NCBI GenBank assembly: GCA_031772625.1
Contig: CM062815.1
Coordinates: 121,691,977 to 121,755,976 of the forward strand
Reading direction: 5' to 3'
Length of the DNA stretch: 64,000 nt
Source: Pinus tabuliformis
Taxonomy: Eukaryota; Streptophyta; Pinopsida; Pinales; Pinaceae
Part shown: in pieces, positions 36,253-45,927 of the stretch
Layout of the letters: each line of letters begins with the position of its first letter
How positions within the stretch are numbered: the stretch's first letter is position 1
Made by a program: the position numbers and the translations under genes
The notes under the pieces: generated by a model
The model's database searches: none
Seen by the model: the letters and a program-made list of their open reading frames with translations, nothing else
What the model was told of the DNA's origin: nothing

Positions 36253-38560
36253 GTGATGGTGTTGGGGATTAGGAATAGAAGGGAAGAAGAAGAAGAGGAT
36301 AGTGGTACCCATGTGAGTGATCCAATGTATGATGAGGAGGAAGGGTTTGAAGAGGACACTGAAATGCATGAGGGGAAAGCATTGACACCCTTGTGGAATT
36401 ATGTGACCAAACTTGAGGGTGGAAAAGGTGGTGGAAGCTACAAGTTCGTGTGCCCTCATGGTTGTTATGGAAGAAAACCATATAGTGATTCATATACCCC
36501 TGTGAGGAGGCATCTTTGTGGGGTGATGGACAGTGATGAGAAAAAGGGTCCCGTGGGGATAACAATTTGCCTTAAGATTTCAATGTAACAAAGAAGAAAA
36601 TATGTTGAAATAGAGGAGGCTGCATAACAGACAAACAAGAAACAAAAAGCTCATTTCGAATTAAGTGCAACCTCTATATTTGGTGGCTCATCTTGTCATG
36701 GTACTTTTGCAACCTCTGAAAATAGAAGAATAGCAGATTTCTAGAATGTAGTTGGGAGGGGTGATGTGGATGGAAAGGTGGTCCGGTTTCTTTGTATTTG
36801 CGGTGTACCATTCAATGTGCTTCCCTCTCCCTATCGGCATGATATGGTTAAGGGCATCAATGAAGCCCCAAAAGGATAATAGAGCCCCAACTATGAGAAA
36901 GCTAGAACTATGTTATTAGAAAGAGAAAAAGCAAAGGTTCAAAGAGGTTTGATACTTTTTACAAATGAGTTGGTGGATTGTGGGTTATCCATTGTATCAG
37001 ATGGGTGGACAAATGTTAGAAACCAACATTTGATAAATGTTCTTGGTGTTTCTACTAGCCGTGTAGTGTTTCTTGCAAGTCATGACTCCTTCTCCATCAA
37101 TGCAACTTCCCAAAACATTGCAGATCTTCTATTGAAATCAATCAAAGATGTTGGTTCTAATAATGTGGTTCAAGTAATCATTGATAATGCAACAAATTGT
37201 AAGGCAGTAGGAAAAATTATTGAGTGTACTCATCCACACATATTTTGGTCCAGGTGCTTGGTGCACACGTTGAACCTTTTGATGCATGATATTGTGAAGC
37301 ATAAAGAATGTGGATGGATTAATGAGCTTTACAAGTAAGGGAAGCAACTCATTAAATTTAGCATAGGGCATACAAGGGTAAACTACTTTTTTGGCACTTA
37401 CTCCAAGTTGCAGTTGCTTAAACTTTCAAAAACAAGATTTGCAAGTTATTACCTCACCTTTAGGCGGCTAGTGAAGGTGAAACAATCTTTAACTAATATG
37501 GCGACCTCTGAATCATGGGATGACATTAACAGTGATAGAGATGGTGCTAATGTAGTCAAAGACAATATTCTTGACAATTACTTTTGGTCACAGATTAAAT
37601 ATGTTTTGCATTTCACCAAACCAATTTATTACATTATCAAGTTTGCAGATCCAGGTCGACCAATAATTGGGGAGGTGTATGAGCAAATGGATAACATGTT
37701 GGGGCATCTTAAAGACATTGTTGAGCCTAGAGATATCACCTTGTACAATTATATTAATGCAGAGGTAAAAAACAATGGGAAATGCTAAACATTCCATTGC
37801 ATGATTTGCATATGTTCTGACACCTAAATACTATCATCTATCATGACTTTCAACACCAACACGTAGGGGGAGCAGGAGAAAACCACACCTAGATCCAAAG
37901 GTTCTATTTAGTTATATGAAAGCATTGGATAAATTAGTCCCTGATGAGGAGTTTACCATGCTGTGGAAACAATTGTGCAACTATACACTTGGCACTGGCC
38001 CATTTGGGAGCAATCATACAATTAGAGATCGAGAGAATTTATCTTCTCTTGAGTGGTGGAACATGCATGGAGGAGCTACTCTACTTCTCCAAACTTTGGC
38101 ATTGCGGGTGCTATCACAGGCTGTAAACACTTCTTCTGCAAAGAGGTGTTGGAGCTCTTATTCTTTTATCCATAGTGTTAAAAGGAACAGGTTAAATTTA
38201 GACCAGGAAGACAACTTGGTTTATGTTCACTACAACTTGCGATTGTTGTCCCATTACTGTGATGATGCAATGACTAATAAAGACCTTAAGCATTTGGAAA
38301 AAAATCCAGAGGATGCCAATTTGGAGGATGGAGTGTTGCGATTAGAGCAATTGGAGGATGCTCTTATCCAGGATGATGATGATCGAGTTGAGATGCCTCC
38401 CCCATCCAATCCCATGGTTCCTCAGTTCCATGCTTCAACACCAATAACAGGGGCTTCATCTTCATCAATTCCACTGCCACAACTTCCACAACCACCATCT
38501 TCTTCACTGCTACCACATGGAGGCTCACATACTGGTCGTGGTGGAAGGAGGAGAGATTAG
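36253..38560 (+). pseudogene. hAT transposase pseudogene
   Basis: The transposase would bind the element ends and cut and join DNA by a DDE reaction. An N-terminal BED-type zinc finger region is at about 36393-36588 (CPHGCYGRK, RRHLCGV). A DUF659-type catalytic segment is at 36910-37338, with SIVSDGWTNV (first Asp), IIDNATNCKAVGK (second Asp) and FWSRCLVHTLNLL. A linker follows at 37339-37788 (HTRVNYFFGTYSKLQLLK, KTRFASYYLTFRRL). The C-terminal dimerisation domain is at 37916-38300, with WWNMHGGATLLLQTLALRVL, CWSSYSFIHSVKRNRL and NLVYVHYNLRLL. The tail is acidic then Pro/Ser-rich. Inactivating changes are a stop at 36586, others in 36589-36909, TAA at 37336-37338, and a stop and frame change between 37786 and 37916. 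The 5' part of the transcription unit is separated from it by the nested element. Confidence 0.88.
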
Positions 38561-39044
38561 TAGATATATTCACAGTTTACTACTTTTGTCATAGACTAGA
38601 CTTGTAGTCTTGTGAATTTGAACTTTTTTGTCTTACTCTTCCTAGTTCAGTGTGTACTTGGTGGTGGCCAAGTGGCCTATTTTGTAAACATTATTATTTG
38701 AATTTTGGACATGACTCATGTTGACAGTTGCTCACTTGCTAGATAAGTTATTTGATTGTTTTATAATTTTATCTTCTAAATGTTTTATGTTTTATGATAT
38801 GCTAATGCTTAAAAATTTGATGTATGTTTGTAATTGCTAGAATCTAGAATCATTGATGTACAATGGATTCCATATCTATCTTGATTTATGTACAAATATG
38901 CATGTTTTCATATCTTCTACAACTAATTTGGTATTTGGATGTTTTTTTTGAATATAGATGCAAGAATATATATATATATATATATAGTAGACGCTTTGCT
39001 TCCAAAAAAATGTCCCCGCTTCGTCCTTGCTTTATGCAACATTG
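38561..39044 (+). other. hAT 3' end
   Basis: AT-rich non-coding DNA with a short TA microsatellite at 38968-38987. It ends in the proposed right terminal repeat (GCAACATTG). Confidence 0.5.
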
Positions 39045-39094
39045 GGGCCAACCCAGCAACAGACAAGTATACTAGAGAGGCATGCACAAGCCTC

Positions 39095-39515
39095 CATATC
39101 ACACTGTCATAAGAGCACAGTATACATCACTGTCACTATCATAGAGCACTGCATACTTCACTGTCGCTGTCATAGAGGTTCTGTCATGCAAGGACACTGC
39201 CATACAACTTAGTCATAAGGACATTGCCATGAGAACACTACCACACATCTCTGTCATAAATCCACTGCCATATATCACTGCCATACATCATGGTTATAGA
39301 GACACGACCATACATCACTGTCATATGATCATCATAGAGACAAGCCATACATCAGAGTGTCACTTCCATACACCAAAGGTCACTGCAATGTCAAGGTCAC
39401 TGCTATATCAAGTTTACTGCAATACATCAAGGTCACTGTCATGCCAATCACTGCCATTACTAAATATATCACTGCCATATAACATATTGTCATACTGCCA
39501 TACATCATTGTCCAA
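39095..39515. repeat. Degenerate tandem repeat of CACTGYCATACATCA type
   Basis: About 420 bp built of imperfect units of roughly 12-25 bp around CACTGTCAT and CACTGCCATACATCA. More than fifteen CACTG words occur. Unit length and sequence drift along the array. Confidence 0.75.
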
Positions 39516-40352
39516 ACAAAGAAGATAACCTCTCTACAACTTGATGAAATTTTGCTTGATGAGGAGCCCTCTTGACATCATCCCTTTGGCTTCTCCAAAG
39601 GTCAACCCTCACAAACAGTCTTGACTCTTGAGCCAAACTGTTCTTTATCCAACCATCAAACAATGCATTAATAGAAGAACATGAAACATACCTCAAATGA
39701 CTGTCTCCTTTTTTCTACTTTTGATCATGATCCAGAACCTTATCTCTGAGGTTCCTTGGCACTGGTTAGCATGTTTGTACAACAGTACTTCAGCCCTCTA
39801 TTTTGACCTCCAAACAACTCCAATCCTTGCACATATATCCTTGGATAATGCGGCCTCAATCAATAAACTCCTCCAGCCTTTATAGGTCACAATTCACTGC
39901 CTTTTTTCCGAGGTTGCTTGGCCCTGGCTAGGGCTTTAGGACAGTCCATGTCAACCCTAAAATTTTGCCAGAAAAGCTTCTTTAAACCTATGATTTTGCT
40001 TTGTTCCAGGTCCTCCCCTCCTGTGCTATTATTCTAGGCTAATGCGGCCTAGTTCCAGCTTCCCTTTAGACCTTTTGGCTTCACCAAAACAAAGATTCAG
40101 TCTATCTGCACTAGAGGCCTTGTCACAGAGAAATAATGCTAATATTTGTGCTGAGAACTACCTACAACTTCAACAAGGGATCTACTCTAACTCGGTCCTG
40201 TTACAGTGGTCTTGAGGTCTCATTAATGGATCCCAACCCTTCCTTTCTCAACATAAAACATGAGCAAAAGTCCACAAAATTTAGAGGCAGAGACATAGGT
40301 GACATTGAGCTAGGGTTTAACCCTTACTAGGGCAGAATTAATCTCTTGTAAC
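39516..40352. other. Unassigned non-coding DNA
   Basis: No gene was recognised. Two related phrases, GAGGTTCCTTGGCACTGG (about 39748) and GAGGTTGCTTGGCCCTGG (about 39910), suggest a diverged local duplication of about 160 bp. Confidence 0.5.
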
Positions 40353-40965
40353 TGTTGAAAATGTAACTAGTTTTGGTCTTCATAATTGTTGTTGTACTCA
40401 TTTCAATATGTATCTTACATAACAAACAAATCAAAGCAAGAAAATAATAAGTTATTATTTTAAAGCATGGGTTTCATGCTCATTTTTTATGGTCTTCTAG
40501 GTAAAAGCATATTCTTTGTGCTTCTAGTGTTTGTTAGGTCTTAGGATTTATTGTCATGAATCGAAGGAGTCAACATCATGCTTATAAGACCCTTCCTGGC
40601 AAATTGTAATTGGTAAAAGAATTTATTGAGTCTATAAAGTCGTGGATGTTAGAAAATATAACTATGTTCGGTCTTCATTAAAGTACTTGAGTCATTATGT
40701 AATGTACTTGTCAAAAGAATAAAGAAAATAATTTTTATTATTGTAACAATGACTTGTTAAAGCATGGGTTTGATGCTTGGGTCATCATTGTATTAGTCAA
40801 AGTCCCCATTGTGGACTCCTAGGATTAATATCGAGTTTATAGAGTCATTGTACATTCAAAGAGACCCTTCTTGGGCTTTTGGATCATGTAAAAAGGTTTA
40901 GTATTGAGTCAAATAAGATTTATGTACCCTCCACATCAAGTCGGCCTAAGGACCCTAATTCGACC
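40353..40965 (+). repeat. Outer Copia 5' LTR, first piece
   Basis: Proposed start TGTTGAAAATGTAAC. It continues across the Ty3/Gypsy insertion at CGACC into 59619-60151, then across the hAT insertion into 61262-61305, where a Met primer site follows. Net length is about 1.2 kb. A related start, TGTTAGAAAATATAAC, recurs at 40647, and the two roughly 290-bp halves (40353-40646, 40647-40940) share phrases such as AAAGCATGGGTTT. Confidence 0.55.
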
Positions 40966-43900
40966 TGTTGACCACTACGTGTCAACTACCCATAGCAGTA
41001 CACCCCCTTTTCTTTGCAAAAAGGGTAGCGCTTGATCGACATGTCCGTGCCATTCGACAGTCATCAACAACTTGATCAATCTATGTTGTAAACCCAGTCT
41101 GCATGTATAAATTGTAAATAATTTTAGCAGATATGAGTCATGTATGTAAATTGCCTAGGTGGACCTAATTTTCTAAGTGATAATCTACGTTCCGGAAGGT
41201 TTTTCGTCTCACCGATCCATGATCGGCAGAGTTTTCTTTCAGCCTAACCCCAAAGCCGGAATGGATTTTGTCATTAGAATCTTAGGAGAATCCTAGTGTG
41301 TTAATCTGCTAGATTATAGTTGTGTCGCAGAACTTGGTGGTTTATGAGGGTCTATGTCAAATGGGTTTTCCCCCCTTGGGATGTAAAGTTGTAAAAGTCA
41401 TGATGTAAAGTGTCTTGAGGGTTAAGAAATGTTTTAATCCTCTCATAAGTCCTAAGTCCTAGGTCCTAGGTGATTTTCCCAAAAGCTAAGTTCGAGGATC
41501 CTTTTAAAAATAAATTAAAAAAATTAAAAAAAATAGAAAAAAAATATAAAAAATATAAAAAATAAAAAAATAAAGTAAAAAACCTAAAAATAATAAAATA
41601 ATAATATTTTGAGTAAATAAATGAAGAATTTCAATTTTTTAATACATTAAAAATTCGACGGATGAGATTAAGAGATATTTTGATCCTCATCGACGGTCGA
41701 GATCATTTTGACGTGGATCACTCGAACTAGCTGTTGGGAATTTTTCCTTTAAATAAGGTGCTAGGGGTCTCTTGAGATCATTGAATCTTGGAGTCTTGTG
41801 CTGAAGAAGCTCTCTTGTAAACTTGTCTGGTGCTAATAAAGAAAGACTTTGGGGTTGAAATCTTGCTGGTGTTACTCTCTGGAAGTGCTGTGAGCTATTT
41901 TATTTTCTGCATATTTTGATTTTCAGCCATTAGTAACAGCTTATTATAGAGTATTGTTGAGCACAGGTATCTTGTTCACTTGCTAGGGTTTGAATGGTAT
42001 TAGGTTTTCTGAAGTAATGGCAGGTATCTCCATTGCTTTTTGAGATCTACTATTATTTTTTCTCTCTTTATTGATGGTTGAAGTGAGCTGTGCAGGAAAC
42101 CCTTATCGAAGAAGATCAGTTAGCTTTTGGGGAAGTTCTCGGCTGAACCAGCCAACTCCCGCAAGCATTTTCTTGCAGAGCCCAGCTAGTTTTGATCCTG
42201 GGTTTATCATTTAGTTTATTTTTCTGAATTTGCATGAGAGATTTTCTTAAGTTTTTCATAGTAAATCTGATATTCTGAAAATATTACTGTTGATTATTGA
42301 TCAATCTGGCTATTTAAGAGTCAAAAGCTGTAAATTGCTTAGTTGATCTAGGGTTTTTAGTTTTGTCTACGCACATATATTATTTTAGGTTTTCCTTTCT
42401 TTTGCAGGTTACAGGTGCAGGTGTTTGAGAAATTTTCAGGGTTTTATCAAGCAAATTTTGGAGCAGGGAATTTCAAATATTGATTTTGTGGAGAGTTTCA
42501 GTGGTTTTTCTGGGCAATCTGGGCAATCCATTCATCCCCACGCCCATTTCAAACCTGCAGTTGCAAAAATATATATATAAAGCCTGCAAACAAAGCAAAA
42601 GATACAACGCAGCTCATTCCCTTGCCTCTGCGGATTTGCATACGCCCACGTACAAATGCAAAAAACACTGAAACGTACATGACGTGGGTAAGATCGGGGT
42701 TTTTCTTATGCGTTGGTAAGATTTCGATTATATTTTCATTTTAGATTTGAGTTTTACTGTTGGTTTAGACGTCAGTTCTTTTTTTTGAAGGCTCAATTCT
42801 AATTTTTTTTTTTACTGCTGCCCATCGAAGCTCTGCCATCCCTACTTCCAACTTTCTGCTTTTTCATTCCCCTACGCGTTTTTCAGGCAGTCTCTCCCTC
42901 TCCCACGGATCTGTTCATTTCCGTCAAACCCGCAGCCCTCTCACTGCACGCTGCTATTCTTCTCAAGGCTGTGTATTCCTTGTCTGCGTCGGCTTGCTGT
43001 CCCTTGCTGTCAGTTTATACCTGCGTGGGCTTCTCCTTTTTCACGCTGCTGCTATTTCTCTTTGCCGCCGTCCAATTGCTTGAAGCCGTAAGTCTGCAAA
43101 CTCCTGCGTTCATGTGCCTTCCTTCCCCATTCCGCAGCTGCCGTCGCAAACCTGCAAGAGCACGTTCGATTTTTTTTACGGACCAAGTTTTATTGCATGC
43201 GTTAAATGTATGGGCATAATTGATAGGTTAGCATAGTTAGATTACGCATTTTTTTTTTTCTTTTTTTTTAGATTTCTAAATCTCTGCATAGTTATATATG
43301 ATTTTGTTTCATTTCAAGTTTTTTTATTTTATAAATAAAAAACTTCATAAAAAAAAAAGGAATTGCGTTGGGTTTTAGTTAGAACTTTAGACTTTAATTT
43401 AGCTTAGATTATTTTTAGTTTTAAATTTTAAAATTAACTAGATTTTTTTTTTTTTAGTTTAAATTCAAATTAGCTTTGTTTATTTTAAGCTTCAATTTCA
43501 TGTTAGTTTAGATTTGATTTTTATTAGATTAAATTAGATTTTCATTTTTTTTTCTTTAAAAGCTTTGTTTTATTTTGAGTTAAAAATTAAAATCATAAAA
43601 ATTTTAAAATTTTAAAATCATAAAAAATTATAATATATGGGAGTTTCTTTTCTTTTAAAGAGCAGATTTAGATTTTTTTTTTTTTTTAAGTTTCTCTTAG
43701 TTTTAAATTTTGTTTGAAAAAGATGAAAATATTTTGGTAATTATTTTTTTTTGCTAATTTCAGTCTTGGCTCGGGGATTTATCACGTTTTATTTTTTCCT
43801 GTTGAGGCTAAAATTTTGATGTGGAATTAATGTTTATCTTTTATGCTTGAATGATACTGAATGTAATATCTGGTTAGCACTTGATGTGGTTGTTTAAAGC

Positions 43901-44288
43901 ATTTATCTTTCGAAATTTTAATTGCTGAAATATAGTTATTGAGTTTTAATCGTTGGATCACTATAAAAGCATTGTGCGTTTATCGAATGTCTTGCATTTG
44001 CTTAAGTTATCTAATGGTAAATGATTTTTGATGGGTTCATCTTTCCACAAAATCTGATAATTAATCGTTTAAACATTAAGCTCCACAAGGCACTGGTCTG
44101 TTAACTCAATAAAATCTATTTAGTGCTTGCTCCTTCGTGTCTCCCAACCCAACTGGTTCACAGTTGGTTTTCATCATCTCATAGGGTCTACCCCCCTTAG
44201 CCGCGGGAGACAGGCTTAAACGGAGAGATCGGGGATCAGGGTGACAGCCCCCGGTCTGAGCGTTGTCGTGACAATCTGTGCGACAACA
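40966..44288 (+). repeat. 5' LTR of the Tat-like element
   Basis: 3323 bp. It contains a very A-rich patch (41510-41640), a promoter-like part with TTTAAATAAGG (about 41750) upstream of TCTTGAGATCATTG, and several poly-T/poly-A tracts (43250-43700). An 82-codon open frame at 42971-43219 has a near copy in the 3' LTR. Confidence 0.92.
41748..41770 (+). promoter_or_regulatory. Possible LTR core promoter
   Basis: TTTAAATAAGGTGCTAGGGG is a TATA-like sequence about midway in the LTR, in a position suited to driving element RNA. The 3' LTR reads TTTAAATAGGG (about 51067). This is inferred from sequence only. Confidence 0.35.
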
Positions 44289-44293
44289 TTTTT

Positions 44294-44311
44294 TGGCGCC
44301 GTTGCTGGGGA
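44294..44311 (+). other. Primer-binding site of the Tat-like element
   Basis: TGGCGCCGTTGCTGGGGA, 5 bp after the LTR end. This is one base from the plant Tat/Athila-type site TGGCGCCGTTGCCGGGGA. Confidence 0.9.
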
Positions 44312-44544
44312 TAGAGTTTTTCTGTCCTTGGTTCTTTCATTTCGAGCTTTTTCGTGTTTCACTTCTTGTTCAGGTGGCGACTCCACTTCATATATTATCT
44401 TCAAGAGTGTATACTAGAAGACATCCAAGCAGTCTGTGCAATCCTACTCCTGATCCTGAAAAGGTCCTCAGAGTATGATTACACAAACTCTCTTCTCGTA
44501 CACTTCTTGTTAACCTTGGACAAGAAGCCCTCTCTGATATCCAT

Positions 44545-45927
44545 TTGCTTTTTAATAGTCAAGTTAGGCACAGCGTCATGGATATGTATGCCCCTTGCAA
44601 TTTTTCTAACATTCCAGGGTATCCCAATGCTATTCCATCAGTCGGGATAGATAAATTGCCTAACTTTCAGGGAGATAATGCTATTAGTGCAAATTCGCAT
44701 CTAAGAGACTTTAGTATATGGATGGCTAAATATGCAAGATCTCCTGATTTCGATCATGAAGATGTTAGAATGACTCTTTTCATTTTAACCTTGGGAGGTG
44801 ATGCTCATGAATGGTTTACTGAAAAGCCTCAGAATTCATTTGATTCCTTAGAATCGATCATTAATGCATTTAAAGAAAAATATGGAGACAAGAGAGAAGG
44901 AAGACACCTTGTAAAAGCTATTAGCCTAATAAAAAAGGGAGAGGATGAAACCGTTGAAGAATTTAATGAAACGTTTAATGGTATTGTTAGAGAATTACCT
45001 CAAGACTATAAACCTACAGACAAAACTCTCCAAGATTTTTACATTGATGCCTTTAGTCCTGAGCCATCTTATGAATTAAGGCGTGCTAAACTTAATGATT
45101 ATAGAGATTGCCAAGCCTTAGCTATAGAGCTTGAAAAGGACAAGGCTGCATCTGGGAAGTCTGAGATCCCAGGTTTCGATAGGGCTGCTACGAAACTAAA
45201 GGAACCTAAAGGAAAAGCAGTTCAAGAACCTGAAAGTGAGCTTGTTCTCAAATTGCTTCAAAAAATTGAAACCATGGAAATTAATCATAATAAGGAGATA
45301 ACCACTTTGCAGAATAGGTTGATCCAAATGGAAAGAGCGCAAACGCAGAATTTTCAACCTCAAAATAATAATAATAGAAATAACAATTGGCAAAGGAAGG
45401 GTCAATCTAGTGAGCAGAGACCTCCTAATCCGCTAGCTAATTTGGTTGATAATGCTCCTCCTTGCTGTCGGGTTTGTGATGCTCTTCATGAAGAGGCCAC
45501 TTGTCCCATCGTTAGAAGAATTTTAGATAATGGAATGTTTGGAACAGGTGATCAAATAAATGTAGTAGGCAACAAGTTTCCTTTGTCTATGGATGATTGG
45601 ATAGAGGTCAAGGAAAAGAGTTGTGATGTTGTGAATCCTTCATCAGCTTTTAGTATAAATAACCTTGAAAATGAAGATGATATTTTGGCTAGGTTATATG
45701 GTGAAAAACCCTCTCCCGAGCAAATCTTGGAAATTGCTAGAGATAAGGGTTTGACCTATCAGAGAAGGGATAAAGATCAAAGCGGGAATCAAATTCCCCC
45801 TCAAACTTTTAACCCTGGTGTAAACTTTGGAATAGATGTCATTTGGGAAGTTGGTTTAACAATGCAAAAATCTGGGTTCCTGTCTCCGAGATTGCTAAAA
45901 TCCCTTCCCAAAGAGACAAGTTACTAA
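44545..45927 (+). CDS. Gag polyprotein of the Tat-like element
   Basis: Gag is the capsid/nucleocapsid protein that packages element RNA. The open frame of 460 codons is uninterrupted. The ATG at 44545 is the first in frame, and a second at 44578 (MDMYAPCNFSN) is equally plausible. The retrotransposon gag domain lies at about residues 30-210 (LPNFQGDNAISANSHLRDF, HEWFTEKP, KEKYGDKREGRHLVKAI, RELPQDYKP). A Gln/Asn-rich stretch follows (NNNNRNNNWQRKGQ, about 270). A compact zinc knuckle, CRVCDALHEEATCP, lies at about residues 310-323 (CX2CX3HX4C). The last 85 nt overlap pol in a different frame, so pol needs either ribosomal frameshifting to -1 or its own start. Alternatively a recent 1-nt change split a single gag-pol frame. 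Confidence 0.92.
   Translation: MLFNSQVRHSVMDMYAPCNFSNIPGYPNAIPSVGIDKLPNFQGDNAISANSHLRDFSIWMAKYARSPDFDHEDVRMTLFILTLGGDAHEWFTEKPQNSFDSLESIINAFKEKYGDKREGRHLVKAISLIKKGEDETVEEFNETFNGIVRELPQDYKPTDKTLQDFYIDAFSPEPSYELRRAKLNDYRDCQALAIELEKDKAASGKSEIPGFDRAATKLKEPKGKAVQEPESELVLKLLQKIETMEINHNKEITTLQNRLIQMERAQTQNFQPQNNNNRNNNWQRKGQSSEQRPPNPLANLVDNAPPCCRVCDALHEEATCPIVRRILDNGMFGTGDQINVVGNKFPLSMDDWIEVKEKSCDVVNPSSAFSINNLENEDDILARLYGEKPSPEQILEIARDKGLTYQRRDKDQSGNQIPPQTFNPGVNFGIDVIWEVGLTMQKSGFLSPRLLKSLPKETSY

Larger units (their letters stand above)
30010..39044 (+). mobile_element. hAT transposon (autonomous type, decayed), with nested insertions
   Basis: It carries a hAT transposase pseudogene in its right part. 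Proposed ends are CAATGTTACACG at 30010 and GCAACATTG at 39036-39044. The last 10 bp read inverted as CAATGTTGCA, matching 9 of 10 at the left end. These ends also resemble those of the small hAT element at 60152-61253. Without the nested 30591-36185 element the length is about 3.4 kb, normal for an autonomous hAT. The flanking 8-mers (GGCTTAGG and GGGCCAAC) do not match, so the exact boundaries remain uncertain. Confidence 0.5.

Noticed and set aside
39095..39515. CRISPR-like array
   Set aside because: Units are irregular in length and sequence with no constant repeat or spacer pattern, and the host is a plant.
42971..43219. 82-codon hydrophobic open frame found in both LTRs of the Tat-like element (also 52264-52512)
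   Set aside because: Its presence in both copies follows from LTR identity at insertion. No domain, codon signal or start context supports a gene.
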